A stretch of DNA of 35,693 nt from Chitinophagales bacterium. Lineage in GTDB: Bacteria > Bacteroidota > Bacteroidia > Chitinophagales > S012-47. The notes under the pieces are model-generated. The model was not told where the DNA came from. It saw nothing but the letters and a program-made list of their open reading frames with translations, and ran no database searches. The position numbers and the translations under genes are program-made. This document shows, piece after piece, positions 22,555 through 33,300 of the stretch. The stretch spans positions 1 to 35,693 of the forward strand of contig WFPF01000126.1 of NCBI GenBank assembly GCA_015487695.1, written 5' to 3'. Each line of letters begins with the position of its first letter. Within the stretch, counting starts at the first letter, position 1.

Positions 22555-24069
22555 TTAACGCTTCAACTCTTCCTCCATCCTGTATTTTTCAAGGCCTTCG
22601 GCAAAGTTCCGGTCATTTGAGAGGCGCGGAATCTTGTTTTGCCCGCCCAGTTTGCCGCGGCTGCGCATCAGATCGCGAAATGCATCCCTGCGGAGGCGTC
22701 TGAGTTTCAGGGGCTGAAGAATTTTGCCCCGGATGAGATCATCATAATAGACATTGCGGCTGCGCAGGGCTTTATCGAGGTCGAGGCGAAATGCCTCCGG
22801 GTTTTCCGCTTCTTTGGCAAATTCAACAAACCATTCGTGATAGGGCAGGCCACCCTCGGGGGGCACCACCCTGGGGGCTACGTGAAATTCCTGAATCCGG
22901 GCTCCGTGTTTTTCGGCTGTCGTACGCATGGCCCATTCCACCTCTTCGGCTATCACGTGCTCGCCAAATGCAGAAATAAAATGCTTGGTACGGCCCGTCA
23001 CAACGATGCGATACGGATCTTTCGACACGAAGCGCACCATGTCTCCGATATCATAGCCCCAAAGCCCGGCATTGTTGTTGATTATCAGGGCATAATTGGT
23101 ATCCAGCTCCACCTCAGCCAGGCGCAGGCGTCTGGCACCCGGTTTTCCATATTCGCTCATCGGGATGAACTCAAAGAATATTCCTCCGCGCACATTGAGC
23201 AGGAGCCCCTCTCCTTCCTGCGTATCCTGATAGGCAATAAATCCTTCGGAAGCGGGATAGGTCTCAATGCTGTCGACAGGGCGCCCGATAAGCTCGCTGA
23301 TAACCGGCCGGTAAGGTTCATAATTGACTCCTCCGTAAATCAATACCTTAAAGTTCGGGAAGACCTCCCCTACTTTGCGCCCCGTGCGTTTTACAATCTT
23401 TTCAAAATACATCTGCACCCAGGGTGGAATGCCACTGATCATGCGCATATCGGCATCGATGGTCTCGTCAATGATCTTTTCCAGTTTCAGCTCAAAATCC
23501 TCGATGCAGTTGGTCTCATAGCTTGGCAGCTGATTGGCTTTTGCGTAGGCCGGCACATGGTAGTTGACTATACCCGAAAGACGTCCGATGCGGATATTCC
23601 CGCGTTGTTCCAGTGCGGGGCTGCCGGAGATAAACATGATTTTACCGTCAAAAACCGATGCATCGTTTTTCTCCACCACATAAAACATGAGCGAATTGCG
23701 GGCCCCGTTAATGTGCGTTGGTATCGACTCTTTGCTGAGCGGAATGTACTTGGTGCCGGAGGTAGTACCGCTGGTTTTCGAGAAATATTCGGGCATGCCG
23801 GGCCATAACACACTGATCTCTCCGTCAAAGATTCGTTCGATGTAGGGCCTGATCTCTTCGTAGCCGCGCAGGGGCACCGCTTCCCTGAAAGATTCATAAT
23901 CGTGAATGGAGGCAAAGTCGTGATCGCGCCCGAAAGCCGTTCGCCTGCCCTGGTCGAGGAGATAGCGAAAAATACGCTCCTGGGCTTCAAGCGGTCGTGC
24001 TATCCAATACTTTTCCTTCCGGACAATCAGCCGGGCATACGGCATGATCAATTTTGATTTCCAACCCAT
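22555..24069 (-). CDS. GH3 family acyl-adenylating protein
   Basis: A 504-residue protein of the GH3 superfamily, known from plant auxin and jasmonate amido synthetases and widespread but uncharacterised in Bacteroidota. The ATP-binding motif is SKTSGTTSGTKYIP at residues 97-110. YPASEGFIAYQD and INNNAGLWGYDIGDMVRF match the second and third adenylation motifs, and VVTGRTKHFISAFGEHVIAEEVEWA the C-terminal hinge. The family activates a carboxylate as acyl-AMP and joins it to an amine, usually an amino acid; the bacterial substrate is unknown. The ATG is only 4 nt after a perfect -7 element, which predicts a leaderless mRNA. It stands 67 bp from dxr and divergent from the NSS transporter. Confidence 0.9.
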   Translation of the reverse strand: MGWKSKLIMPYARLIVRKEKYWIARPLEAQERIFRYLLDQGRRTAFGRDHDFASIHDYESFREAVPLRGYEEIRPYIERIFDGEISVLWPGMPEYFSKTSGTTSGTKYIPLSKESIPTHINGARNSLMFYVVEKNDASVFDGKIMFISGSPALEQRGNIRIGRLSGIVNYHVPAYAKANQLPSYETNCIEDFELKLEKIIDETIDADMRMISGIPPWVQMYFEKIVKRTGRKVGEVFPNFKVLIYGGVNYEPYRPVISELIGRPVDSIETYPASEGFIAYQDTQEGEGLLLNVRGGIFFEFIPMSEYGKPGARRLRLAEVELDTNYALIINNNAGLWGYDIGDMVRFVSKDPYRIVVTGRTKHFISAFGEHVIAEEVEWAMRTTAEKHGARIQEFHVAPRVVPPEGGLPYHEWFVEFAKEAENPEAFRLDLDKALRSRNVYYDDLIRGKILQPLKLRRLRRDAFRDLMRSRGKLGGQNKIPRLSNDRNFAEGLEKYRMEEELKR

Positions 24070-24073
24070 GGCA

Positions 24074-24081
24074 CAAAGTTA
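24074..24081 (-). promoter_or_regulatory. -7 promoter element of the GH3 gene, 4 nt from the ATG
   Basis: Read leftward the string is TAACTTTG-TGCC-ATG. The -7 element is perfect, and the spacing puts the predicted transcription start at or next to the A of the start codon. A TTTG upstream is 25 bp away, a little beyond the usual -33 distance. Confidence 0.6.
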
Positions 24082-24144
24082 GCGCGAAGATTCCGCTCTT
24101 CATTTTCAAATTGTATAATTTGGTGCGATAAAATGTAAAATTAT

Positions 24145-25542
24145 ATGCAGGAAAGAGGAAAATTCAGCAATAAAATTGGATTCATAGCCGCAGCAGCCGG
24201 TTCGGCCGTAGGGTTGGGCAATATTTGGAAGTTCCCATATGAGACCGGAGCCAACGGAGGTGCCGCCTTTTTGCTCATTTATCTGCTTTGCGCCTTTGTC
24301 ATTTGCATGCCGATCATGGTGGCCGAAATAGCCATGGGCCGCCATGCCCGCCTCAATCCCTACGGCACCTTTAAAAAGCTGGGCAGCCGAACCTGGGGCA
24401 TTGTGGGCCTGATTGGCATTATCAGCGGAGCGGTCATTCTTTCCTTTTACAACGTGGTCTCGGGCTGGGCTTTCGGCTATTTTCTGCAGATATCCTTCGG
24501 AAACCTTCTGCAGGAAGCCGATTTTTCCGCTTTCTTTACCAGATACATTGCCGATGTCGGGGACAACCTGCTCTACTCGCTGGCCTTCATGGTGCTGACG
24601 GCCGCCATTGTGCTGGGCGGTGTACAAAAGGGCATTGAGCGCTGGACAAAGATTCTCATGCCCCTGCTGATCGTCATTATGCTCATACTCATCGTCTACG
24701 GCCTCACCCTCCCGCATGCCGGACAGGGCATTGAGTTTTATCTCGTTCCCGACATGGGAGAAGTGACGGCCAATACCTTTTATATGGCCCTTTCGCAGGC
24801 ATTTTTCTCCCTTTCGCTGGGCATGGGGGCCCTTATCACCTACGGTTCCTATATCAGCGATGACGATCATATTGTCAACTCGGCCGCTCTGGTAACCATC
24901 ACCGACACGCTGATTGCCTTCATGGCCGGCCTGATGATTTTTCCGCTGGTTTTTTCGCAGGGCATTGAGCCGGGCTCGGGTCCCGGGCTGGTCTTCGTTT
25001 CCCTGCCGGGCATTTTCGAGGCCATGGGCCCCGGAATCGGCAATATAATTGGCGGAGCTTTTTTCCTCCTGCTTTGCTTTGCTGCCCTCACCTCCACGGT
25101 TTCCCTGCTCGAGATTCCCGTAGCTTTTATCACCGACCAATATAAGATCAGCCGGAAGAAAGCAGTAATCGGGCTGGCCACGCTCATCTTCCTGCTGGGA
25201 CTTCCCAGCATGCTCTCACAGGGAGCGGTCGGCTGGCTGAGCGAGTTTGTCAGCTATGGCGGAAAAAGCCACGACTTCATGACCGTGATCATTGATATTT
25301 TCTCCGACATCGGACTGCCGCTCGGGGGCCTCCTGATTTCCATTTTTGTAGCCTATCGCTGGCGCATGCATAATTTCTCGGCCGAAGTAAGCAAGGGGAA
25401 TCCGGGTTTTCCGGGCTCACGTCAGGAAAAATTTGTCAGCATTATGCTTTCATACGTCAGCCCACTGGTTATCTTCTTCATGCTTATGGTGATCATTATG
25501 GAAAAATTCTTTGAAGTGGATATACTTAGCTATCTCTTTTAA
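24145..25542 (+). CDS. Neurotransmitter:sodium symporter family (NSS/SNF) transporter
   Basis: An inner-membrane Na+-coupled amino-acid-type transporter, 465 residues with about 11-12 helices. The first helix carries the family signature [14 protein letters not shown] at residues 19-32, followed by [13 protein letters not shown]; the unwound part binds substrate and sodium. [10 protein letters not shown] and [17 protein letters not shown] are also characteristic. Bacterial relatives of this size (Tyt1, MhsT type) carry hydrophobic or aromatic amino acids; the substrate here is not readable. The rightward promoter is unclear: TATAATTTG at 24114-24122 is one base longer than consensus. The next gene starts 43 bp downstream. 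Confidence 0.93.
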   Translation: MQERGKFSNKIGFIAAAAGSAVGLGNIWKFPYETGANGGAAFLLIYLLCAFVICMPIMVAEIAMGRHARLNPYGTFKKLGSRTWGIVGLIGIISGAVILSFYNVVSGWAFGYFLQISFGNLLQEADFSAFFTRYIADVGDNLLYSLAFMVLTAAIVLGGVQKGIERWTKILMPLLIVIMLILIVYGLTLPHAGQGIEFYLVPDMGEVTANTFYMALSQAFFSLSLGMGALITYGSYISDDDHIVNSAALVTITDTLIAFMAGLMIFPLVFSQGIEPGSGPGLVFVSLPGIFEAMGPGIGNIIGGAFFLLLCFAALTSTVSLLEIPVAFITDQYKISRKKAVIGLATLIFLLGLPSMLSQGAVGWLSEFVSYGGKSHDFMTVIIDIFSDIGLPLGGLLISIFVAYRWRMHNFSAEVSKGNPGFPGSRQEKFVSIMLSYVSPLVIFFMLMVIIMEKFFEVDILSYLF

Positions 25543-25548
25543 GATGCA

Positions 25549-25581
25549 TTGCCCGGGCGCCCGCATTTCTTGGTATTTTCG
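25549..25581 (+). promoter_or_regulatory. Candidate -33/-7 promoter of the DUF255 lipoprotein gene
   Basis: TTG at 25549-25551 and TATTTTCG at 25574-25581 are 22 bp apart. The -7 string matches TAnnTTTG at seven of eight positions and lies exactly 4 nt before the ATG at 25586, the same spacing as for the GH3 and PKD genes. Confidence 0.45.
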
Positions 25582-25585
25582 CAGC

Positions 25586-27679
25586 ATGAACGGAATAAAA
25601 AGCTGTGCCGCCCTTCTTCTTTTTCTCTTTCTCTTTGCCTGCAAGGCACAAAACCATGAAGAAATGAAAAACCCCAACAATCACCTCAGCGGCTCGGACA
25701 GTCCCTATCTGCTCCAGCACAAAGACAATCCGGTCAACTGGTATCCCTGGGGTGACGAAGCCCTTGCGAAAGCCAAGGCCGAAAATAAGCTGCTGGTCAT
25801 CAGCATCGGCTATGCCGCCTGCCACTGGTGCCATGTGATGGAGCACGAAAGCTTTGAAGACAGTGTGGTGGCAGCCGTAATGAACCGGAACTTCGTATCT
25901 ATTAAAGTTGACCGCGAGCAACGCCCCGACATTGATAACATTTACATGACGGCCGCGCAGATGATCACCGGCCGGGGCGGCTGGCCCCTCAATGTGATTG
26001 CCCTCCCCGATGGGCGCCCCGTGTATGCAGGAACCTATTTCCCAAAAGAACAGTGGATCAAGTTTCTCAAGTACTTCTCGAAAATGTGGAAGGAAGAGCC
26101 TGAGAAGCTTATCGAGCAGGCCGAAAAAGTGACTGCCGGCATTCAGCAGAGCGAGCAATTGCCGATGGTGACGGTAAAAGGAGAATTTGGCAAGGAGGAC
26201 CTGGACAATATCTGGGAAAAATTTGAGAAACACATTGATCCTGTGAGAGGCGGACGCAGAGGAGCTCCGAAATTTCCGATGCCCGACAATTGGGAATACC
26301 TGATGGAATATGCCGCGCTTGAAGACAATACCCCGGCTGCCCGGGCGGTGGAGACGACCCTCGATGCCATGGCCCGGGGAGGTATTTACGATCATGTGGG
26401 AGGGGGTTTTGCACGATATTCCACCGATGATCAATGGCATATTCCGCACTTTGAAAAGATGCTCTACGACAATGCGCAGCTGGTCAGCCTCTACAGCCAT
26501 GCCTGGCAATGGAAAAAGAAAGCCCGCTACCGGGAAGTGGTCTACGAAACCCTTGCCTTTGTCAATCGCGAGCTGCGATCGCCCGAAGGCGGATTCTTCT
26601 CCTCGCTGGATGCCGACAGCGAAGGCGAAGAGGGCAAGTTTTACGTATGGACAGCCGGGGAGATCAGGGAGCTGCTCGCTGACGATGCTCCGCTTTTCAT
26701 GGACTACTACGATGTGCAGGACCGCGGCAACTGGGAAGACGGAAAGAATGTATTGCGTGTGGATGAAAACTTAGAGGATGTGGCATCCCGGTATAAGATA
26801 TCCCTAGAAAAAGCAAAGGAAATCATTGAAAGGTCGAAGAAGAAGCTGCTGGAAGCACGCAGCCAGCGCGTCCGGCCCGGACTGGACGACAAAGTGCTGA
26901 CGGCCTGGAATGCCCTCATGCTGGAAGGATTTACGGACGCCTACCTGGCCTTCGCGGAGCCCGAGTTTCTGGAAGCCGCTCTGGTCAATGCCCGTTTTCT
27001 GGAGAAGAACATGATGGGCGAAGACTACCGCCTGCTGCGCAACTACAAAGACGGAAATGCCTCTATTCCTGCATTTCTGGATGATTATGCCCTGCTCATT
27101 AATGCCTACATCAAACTCTACGAAGCCACATTTGACGAGCACTGGCTGGAAAATGCACAGGGCCTGGCTGGCTATGCCCGCGAGCATTTTTTCGACAGCA
27201 AGAGCGGGCTCTTTTTCTACACCAGCGACAAGGACCCCTCACTGATAGCCCGCAAGACGGAAGTGAGCGACAATGTCATTCCTTCGTCCAATTCGGCCAT
27301 GGCCATGGCCCTCTTTCGACTGGGGCAATATTATTACAACGATGACTACCTTGCCATGGCAGAGCAGATGCTGCACAACGTAAAAGAACAGATCCTGCAG
27401 CAGCCGCCCTATTTCTCAAATTGGGCGCGCCTGCTACTTTTACAGGTTCATCCTCCCTACGAAGTAGCCATCACCGGGCCCGGAGCCCATGACATGATGC
27501 TGAAACTGGCCGCGCACTATCTTCCCGATGTGCTCTTTTCCGGGGCCGAGAAAGAAAGCTCGCTTGAACTGCTGAAAGACAAGTTCAGGAAAGAACTGAC
27601 TATTTATGTCTGTCAGAACAAGGCCTGCCGGAAGCCGGTACACACGGCAGAAGATGCGCTGAAACAATTGCGCCCCTGA
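25586..27679 (+). CDS. Exported thioredoxin-fold DUF255 (YyaL/SPATA20-type) lipoprotein
   Basis: A 697-residue protein whose N-terminal thioredoxin-like DUF255 domain (about 30-190) begins with [24 protein letters not shown] and carries the redox-type motif CHWC (Cys79-Cys82), followed by RGGWPLNVI. The C-terminal two thirds resemble an alpha/alpha six-barrel of the N-acylglucosamine 2-epimerase type ([33 protein letters not shown]). The biochemical role of the family is not established. I chose the ATG at 25586, because the protein then opens with a lipoprotein signal, LFLFLFAC with lipidated Cys19. Starting at 25511 would bury that signal and overlap the upstream transporter. Export matters, since homologues are usually described as cytosolic or mitochondrial. 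Confidence 0.88.
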   Translation: MNGIKSCAALLLFLFLFACKAQNHEEMKNPNNHLSGSDSPYLLQHKDNPVNWYPWGDEALAKAKAENKLLVISIGYAACHWCHVMEHESFEDSVVAAVMNRNFVSIKVDREQRPDIDNIYMTAAQMITGRGGWPLNVIALPDGRPVYAGTYFPKEQWIKFLKYFSKMWKEEPEKLIEQAEKVTAGIQQSEQLPMVTVKGEFGKEDLDNIWEKFEKHIDPVRGGRRGAPKFPMPDNWEYLMEYAALEDNTPAARAVETTLDAMARGGIYDHVGGGFARYSTDDQWHIPHFEKMLYDNAQLVSLYSHAWQWKKKARYREVVYETLAFVNRELRSPEGGFFSSLDADSEGEEGKFYVWTAGEIRELLADDAPLFMDYYDVQDRGNWEDGKNVLRVDENLEDVASRYKISLEKAKEIIERSKKKLLEARSQRVRPGLDDKVLTAWNALMLEGFTDAYLAFAEPEFLEAALVNARFLEKNMMGEDYRLLRNYKDGNASIPAFLDDYALLINAYIKLYEATFDEHWLENAQGLAGYAREHFFDSKSGLFFYTSDKDPSLIARKTEVSDNVIPSSNSAMAMALFRLGQYYYNDDYLAMAEQMLHNVKEQILQQPPYFSNWARLLLLQVHPPYEVAITGPGAHDMMLKLAAHYLPDVLFSGAEKESSLELLKDKFRKELTIYVCQNKACRKPVHTAEDALKQLRP

Positions 27680-27728
27680 GCCATTTAAATCTTCGGCCGG
27701 GTTCTTTCCGTCCTCCCGGTCTGAAGCG

Positions 27729-27736
27729 TATTTTTG
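27729..27736 (+). promoter_or_regulatory. -7 promoter element of the ade-cobB unit
   Basis: TATTTTTG is a perfect match to TAnnTTTG and is followed by CAC, with 38 nt to the ade ATG. The -33 region has only a degenerate TTTC about 21 bp upstream. Confidence 0.6.
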
Positions 27737-27774
27737 CACTGTTAACACATATGCTCAACCATTAATCCGCAGCA

Positions 27775-29397
27775 ATGAAAATCCAGGGCCAGATCGTAGA
27801 CATCCACGCAAAGCGCATCTTTAAAGGCGAAATAATCGTCAGAAACGGAAAGATCGAATCGATCAGAGAAGCCGGGCACAGTCGGGATGAGTACATCTTG
27901 CCCGGCTTTGTGGATGCCCACATTCATATTGAAAGTTCTATGCTCGTGCCTTCTGAGTTTGCCCGCATGGCCGTTCGTCACGGGACGGTTGCCACAGTCT
28001 CCGACCCGCACGAGATAGCCAATGTGCTCGGTGTGCCGGGGGTTGAGTTTATGATTGAAAACGGAAAGAAAGTCCCTTTTAAGTTCAATTTCGGGGCCCC
28101 TTCCTGCGTACCGGCCACTTCATTTGAAACCTCGGGGGCCGTCATCGATTCCGGGGCCATTGACAAACTTCTGCAAAAGGAGGAAATTCTCTACCTGACG
28201 GAAATGATGAACTACCCGGGTGTCATCCACAAAGACCCGGAGGTAATGAAAAAACTGGAGCTGGCACATAAATACGGCAAACCCGTTGACGGCCATGCTC
28301 CGGGCCTAACCGGCAGCGATCTCGATCAATACATCGCTACCGGCATCACCACGGATCATGAGTGCTTTAGCTTCGAAGAAGGCTTGGAAAAAATAGAAAA
28401 AGGGATGAAAATCCTCATCCGCGAAGGATCGGCAGCCAAAAATTTTGAGGCTCTTATCAATCTCCTGCCCCAATATCCCGGGCAAATCATGTTTTGCAGT
28501 GACGACAAGCACCCCGATGACCTGCTGCTCGACCACATCAACCGGCTGTGTGCCAGGGCCCGGGCCAAAGGCATGGAACTCTTCGACATTCTCCGCGCGG
28601 CCAGCCTGAATCCGGTGGAACACTACGGCCTCGATGTCGGACTGCTTCGCACGGGCGATCCGGCCGACTTTATTGTCGTAAGTGATCTCGATGAATTCGG
28701 GGTACTCGAAACCTATATCAACGGGCAATGTGTGTATTCTGACGGTGTATCGAAGATTGAGGCCGTGGACTTCGAGGTTCCCAACAATTTCAACATCGGG
28801 GCAAAGCAGGTATCCGACTTTCGATTCGAGTCTACGGCCGGGCAGATACGGGTAATCGAAGCGCTGGACGGAGAACTCATTACACGCGAGCTCATTGCCG
28901 AAAGCAAAATAAGAGACGGCAACCTGGTTTCCGATCCCGGGCGCGACATTCTGAAGATGACCGTGGTCAACCGCTACGAAGAGAAAGCCCCGGCCATTGC
29001 TTTTATTAAGAATTTCGGCCTGAAAGAGGGGGCCATCGCCTCTTCGGTAGGCCACGACTCGCACAACATTCTGGCTGTGGGCGTAAGCGATGAAGCCATT
29101 TGCCGGGCGGTCAATTTGCTGATTGAGGCCCGGGGTGGTATTTCTGCGGTCTCGGAAAAAGAAGAAAAGGTGCTTCCCCTGCCAGTGGCAGGTATTATGA
29201 GTGACAAAGACGGTACGGTGGCAGGCAAAGGCTATTCGGAACTCAGCCGGATGGCCCGCGCTATGGGTTCCCGCCTCCACGCACCCTACATGACGCTTTC
29301 CTTTATGGCCCTGCTGGTCATCCCCGAACTGAAGCTGAGTGACCGGGGGCTTTTCAATGGCAAGCGCTTTGAATTCACTCCGCTCGAGCTCAAATAA
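27775..29397 (+). CDS. ade: Adenine deaminase
   Basis: Converts adenine to hypoxanthine and ammonia in purine salvage; a binuclear-metal amidohydrolase of 540 residues. Metal ligands are visible: His49 and His51 in [11 protein letters not shown], His174 in VDGHAPGL, His195 in TTDHE, and Asp243-Asp244 in [25 protein letters not shown] and [23 protein letters not shown] are typical of the C-terminal domain of Ade-type enzymes. Length is normal and nothing is missing. The gene is preceded by a good -7 element, and its stop is 8 bp before the sirtuin ATG, so the two form an operon. Confidence 0.95.
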   Translation: MKIQGQIVDIHAKRIFKGEIIVRNGKIESIREAGHSRDEYILPGFVDAHIHIESSMLVPSEFARMAVRHGTVATVSDPHEIANVLGVPGVEFMIENGKKVPFKFNFGAPSCVPATSFETSGAVIDSGAIDKLLQKEEILYLTEMMNYPGVIHKDPEVMKKLELAHKYGKPVDGHAPGLTGSDLDQYIATGITTDHECFSFEEGLEKIEKGMKILIREGSAAKNFEALINLLPQYPGQIMFCSDDKHPDDLLLDHINRLCARARAKGMELFDILRAASLNPVEHYGLDVGLLRTGDPADFIVVSDLDEFGVLETYINGQCVYSDGVSKIEAVDFEVPNNFNIGAKQVSDFRFESTAGQIRVIEALDGELITRELIAESKIRDGNLVSDPGRDILKMTVVNRYEEKAPAIAFIKNFGLKEGAIASSVGHDSHNILAVGVSDEAICRAVNLLIEARGGISAVSEKEEKVLPLPVAGIMSDKDGTVAGKGYSELSRMARAMGSRLHAPYMTLSFMALLVIPELKLSDRGLFNGKRFEFTPLELK

Positions 29398-29405
29398 AGC
29401 GGAAG

Positions 29406-30104
29406 ATGAGCAGGAAAAAAGAAAACATCGTTGTGCTCAGCGGAGCAGGCATCAGTGCCGAAAGCGGCATTGCCACTTTCCGCGATTCGGGCGGGCTTTG
29501 GGAAAAATATGCCATCGAAGATGTGGCTACACCGGAAGCCTGGCAACGCAATCCGGAGCGGGTGCTGCAGTTTTACAACGAACGGAGGCGGCAACTGCGC
29601 GAAGCAAAACCCAATGCGGCCCACAAAGCACTGGCCGGGCTTGAAGAAAAATTTGATGTGCAGATCGTCACGCAGAATGTGGACGACCTGCACGAACGAG
29701 CCGGATCGCACAGGGTATTGCATCTGCATGGCGAACTGATGAAAGCCCGGAGCACCGTTGACCCGCAGCTTATTTACGACTGGAACGGAGACATCCGCCC
29801 CGGTGATTGCTGCGAAAAAGGTTCGCAACTGCGGCCGCATATCGTGTGGTTTGGAGAAAGCGTACCGGCCATGGAAGATGCCATCCCCTACTTTCGCACG
29901 GCCGATCGCCTTCTGGTAGTTGGCACTTCACTGGCGGTCACTCCGGCTGCTTCGCTCATCCACTTTGTCCCCGATTCGTGCCCGGTCTTTCTCGTAGATC
30001 CGGACATCGGGCTTCTGCCACCTATTCCCAATTTAAGATACATTGCCATGAAAGCAGGAGAAGGAGTGCCCCTGCTCGTAAAGCAATGGCTCGAAGAAAA
30101 ATGA
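29406..30104 (+). CDS. cobB: SIR2 family NAD-dependent protein deacylase, class III-like, without zinc cysteines
   Basis: Removes acyl groups from lysine using NAD+. NAD-binding motifs are SGAGISAESGIATFRD (residues 12-27) and TQNVDDLHERAG (89-100), with catalytic His108 in LHLHGE. Tyr57-x-x-Arg60 in FYNERRRQ is the class III signature for succinyl and malonyl lysine. The four-cysteine zinc ribbon normally found after His is absent: the stretch ARSTVDPQLIYDWNGD, then CCEKGSQLRPHIVWFGE, has only an adjacent Cys135-Cys136 pair. The fold is otherwise intact (232 residues). I recall similar zinc-less forms in other Bacteroidota. It follows ade by 8 bp and overlaps a short downstream frame by ATGA. 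Confidence 0.93.
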   Translation: MSRKKENIVVLSGAGISAESGIATFRDSGGLWEKYAIEDVATPEAWQRNPERVLQFYNERRRQLREAKPNAAHKALAGLEEKFDVQIVTQNVDDLHERAGSHRVLHLHGELMKARSTVDPQLIYDWNGDIRPGDCCEKGSQLRPHIVWFGESVPAMEDAIPYFRTADRLLVVGTSLAVTPAASLIHFVPDSCPVFLVDPDIGLLPPIPNLRYIAMKAGEGVPLLVKQWLEEK

Positions 30105-30220
30105 AATTTACTATTGCCATTTCTGTGAAAATTATGAGTAAAAAAAGAAAAGCAAAGGCAAGAGCACACCGTCTGCTCATGGCCGGAAAGGCCCTTCTTC
30201 ACCGGGCAGATGACGTCTGA
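30101..30220 (+). CDS. Possible small basic peptide (39 aa) coupled to the sirtuin gene
   Basis: An ATG-started frame that overlaps the sirtuin stop as ATGA. It encodes MKFTIAISVKIMSKKRKAKA and then a basic tail ending HRADDV. A second ATG at 30134 gives a 28-residue version beginning MSKKRKAKARAHR. The product is strongly basic, with no recognisable domain. The overlap supports it, but the size and lack of known relatives make chance quite possible. Confidence 0.3.
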   Translation: MKFTIAISVKIMSKKRKAKARAHRLLMAGKALLHRADDV

Positions 30221-30298
30221 AAGCGTTCGGGGAGGATAATTTGACAATAGATTGATTGAGCAATTGAAGAAAGAAGCCTTTTGAATAGATGAAAATGA

Positions 30299-30306
30299 TA
30301 TTTTTG
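30299..30306 (+). promoter_or_regulatory. -7 promoter element of the PKD protein gene, 4 nt from the ATG
   Basis: The string is TATTTTTG-ATAG-ATG: a perfect TAnnTTTG with a 4-nt gap to the start codon, predicting a leaderless transcript. The nearest upstream TTTG is about 15 bp away, slightly short for a -33 element. Confidence 0.6.
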
Positions 30307-30310
30307 ATAG

Positions 30311-33300
30311 ATGCGCAAAATTCTCTCTTCTCTGATACTGGCCGCTTTTCTCCTTATTCATGGCAATGCCTTTGCCGCTCACCTGGTCGGGTCCGAGATT
30401 TACTACGAGTGCATTAACGACAGCACCTACCGCGTGACCATCAAGGTCTACCGCGATTGCAAGCAGACGACAGGGGCCCAGTCATTTGATGCCCAAATTA
30501 CCGTTGGCATTTATTATGGCAACGGGAGCCTCTTTCGATTTGAAACAGTAGCTCTCAGTGAAGAAAACGATGTGCCTGTCAATGTGGATTATCCCTGTGT
30601 GGACGAGCCGGATGTATGCATCAAGCAGGGAATTTATCGCTTCACTACGCAGATTCCGCCCTCGGAGTTGGGCTACGACCTGGTGTGGCACCGCTGTTGC
30701 CGTGCCAATGACATTGTAAACATCGTCAATGCGGGCGATGTCGGCATGTCGGTATGGGCACACATTCCGGCTGTAGAACCCAATCAGCCGGTCTGCAACA
30801 ACAGTCCTAAATTCAATGCCGATCCGCCCATTCTCATCTGCACCGACCAGGATCTGGAAATAAATTCCTCTGCGAGCGATCCGGATGGTGATTCGTTGGT
30901 CTACGAACTTTGCGCCCCATTTGACGGAGCCAATACCGACCCCGGAGCACCGGTTACGAACATCCCCGATCCTCCTCCTTTGAATCCGGTCACTTTTTCT
31001 GCCCCCTATTCGGCCACATACCCGCTGCCCAGCAGCCCGCCCATGAACATCGACTCACTGGGGATCATCCGCCTAAAACCCACGCAGGCCGGTCGTTATG
31101 TGGTTGGTATCTGTGTCAAAGAATATCGTGACGGCAAGCTCATTGCCACACACCTTCGTGATTTTCACTTCCAGGTGCTTTTTTGTCCGCGCCTGGCATT
31201 TGTACAGCCCCTGCCCGACACGCTCGTTCTCTGCAAACCATTTACGGTCAATTATCAGGCAGATGCCACCAATGCCGTAAGCGTTTTCTGGGACTTCGGT
31301 GACCCGACCACGAGCAACGATACCTCTTCTTCTTTCAATCCAAGCTATACCTATCCGGCTCCGGGTACCTATACGGTCACACTCTACGCCCTCAATGCCC
31401 AGGGCTGTGGTGATACGGCTTATGCCAAAGCCGTCATCCGCAATGCGGTCAGGCCCGACTTCGATTATATCAAAGTCTGCCCCGGTGAGCCCGTGCAATT
31501 TACCAGCACCTCCGTAAGCGAAGCAGGAAATATTACACGCTATGCATGGAAGTTTGGCGATGGCGACACCTCGGACCTTGCCAATCCCCTGCATCAATAC
31601 ACTTCGGGAGGCAGCTTTACGGTCAGCCTGGAGATTTTTACGGATCAGGGCTGCTCGGAGCGCATTTTAAAACTGGTGACCTTCCATCCCAGGCCCGTTC
31701 CGAATTTCAACTATCAGAAGGTCTGTCTCAATCAGGCCGTGCAGTTCAACAATCAGTCGAGCATCAGCTCGGGCAGCATCGCCTCGTATCAGTGGGACTT
31801 CGGTGACGGCAGCCCGACCGGCAGCGGAAGCAATCCGCAGCACATCTACAGCGATACGGGGACTTATATTATCCGCATGATTGCCATATCCGATAAGGGA
31901 TGCATTGATTCCGTCAGCAAAAGCCTTTATGTAAAACCCTACCCTGTGGCCAGGGTCATGTCGGACACGAGCACCTGCAAAGACAAGGGCATACAGCTCA
32001 CGGCTTCCGGAGGCAGCAGTTATCAGTGGATGCCTGCCAACACCCTCTCACAGGCCAACATCCCCAATCCCATCGCCAGTCCGAAGGTGCCGACCATTTA
32101 TACTGTTATTGTCAGTGACGACTGTGCATCCGATACGGCAAGTATTGCCATCGGCATTTATCCCGATCCGGTTCCTGATTTCTCCTATGTGCCGAAGTGT
32201 GCCAATGAGCCGATCAGCTTCAATGACCTTTCCGTTTCGGGTATTCAGTCCTGGAAGTGGGAATTTCCGGGAGGGAGCGTGGAAACAAGCAAGAACCCGG
32301 TTCATACGTTTAATGACAACGGACCGCACCAGGTCATCCTGACGGTGAGCAACCAGTTTGGCTGCGACTCGAGCATCAGCAAAGAAGTGATTCCTTTTGA
32401 AGTGCCGGATGTGAAGTTTCAAAGCATCAAACCCGCCTGCCTGCTGAAAGAAGCCGTTTTTATTGATGAAACCTTATTTGCCCGCGACAGTGCCGTAGCC
32501 TGGAACTGGACTTTCGGTGACGGCAGCAGTGCCAGCGGTGACACCAGTTCACATACTTACCAGAGCACGGGCAGCTTTCCGGTTACTTTGCGCGTCCTCA
32601 GCGACAAAGGCTGCATGGACAGCCTGACAAAGAATTACATCATTCCGAAGATTGTGATTGGAAGTGCCAGCGGTGACACCACCATTTGCGTGCATGACCG
32701 CGCCCGTTTGCAGGCCAGCGGTGGCATCTTCTACCGGTGGCTTCCTTCGGCCAGTGTCAGCAACGACAGCATTGCAGATCCATGGGCCATGCCGCTGGAA
32801 AATACGGTTTATACGGTGCTGATATCCGATACCTGCTATCTGGACACGGCCTATGTTGCTGTAAATACCTACCCCATTCCCGACCCCTTTTTCGAATTTG
32901 ACCCGGCCTGCGAAAACGAAGCCATTGTTTTTACGGAAAACTCACAGCTTTCGGGTGATACGGTGATTAGCTGGGATTGGGACTTTGCCGGGCTGGGCAG
33001 TGCCAGCGGCAATCCGGTAGCTTTTATATTTGACAGCATCGGACCTTTTGAAGTGACCCTGCGGGTGGTCAACAACTTCGGGTGCGATACGACCGTCAGC
33101 CGAACGGTATCGCCCTATCCCCTGCCGCTGGCGGATTTTGCCATCGATAGCATCCCCTGCCCCTACGATGACCTTCCCTTCAGAAACCTTTCCAGCATCG
33201 TTTCGGGAAGCATTGCCGGCTATCAGTGGGACTTTGGTGACGGAAGCACGGGCAGCGGCCAGGACCCTTCTCATGTCTACGGAGTGCCCGATACCTATAC

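Noticed and set aside
24106-25140. Open frame of 344 codons on the minus strand across the NSS transporter
   Set aside because: It is hydrophilic and Gly/His/Gln-rich, again the shadow of a membrane protein with a diagnostic first helix on the other strand.
27680-27774. Purine riboswitch before adenine deaminase
   Set aside because: The leader after the -7 element is only about 35 nt and lacks the conserved loops and stems of a purine aptamer.
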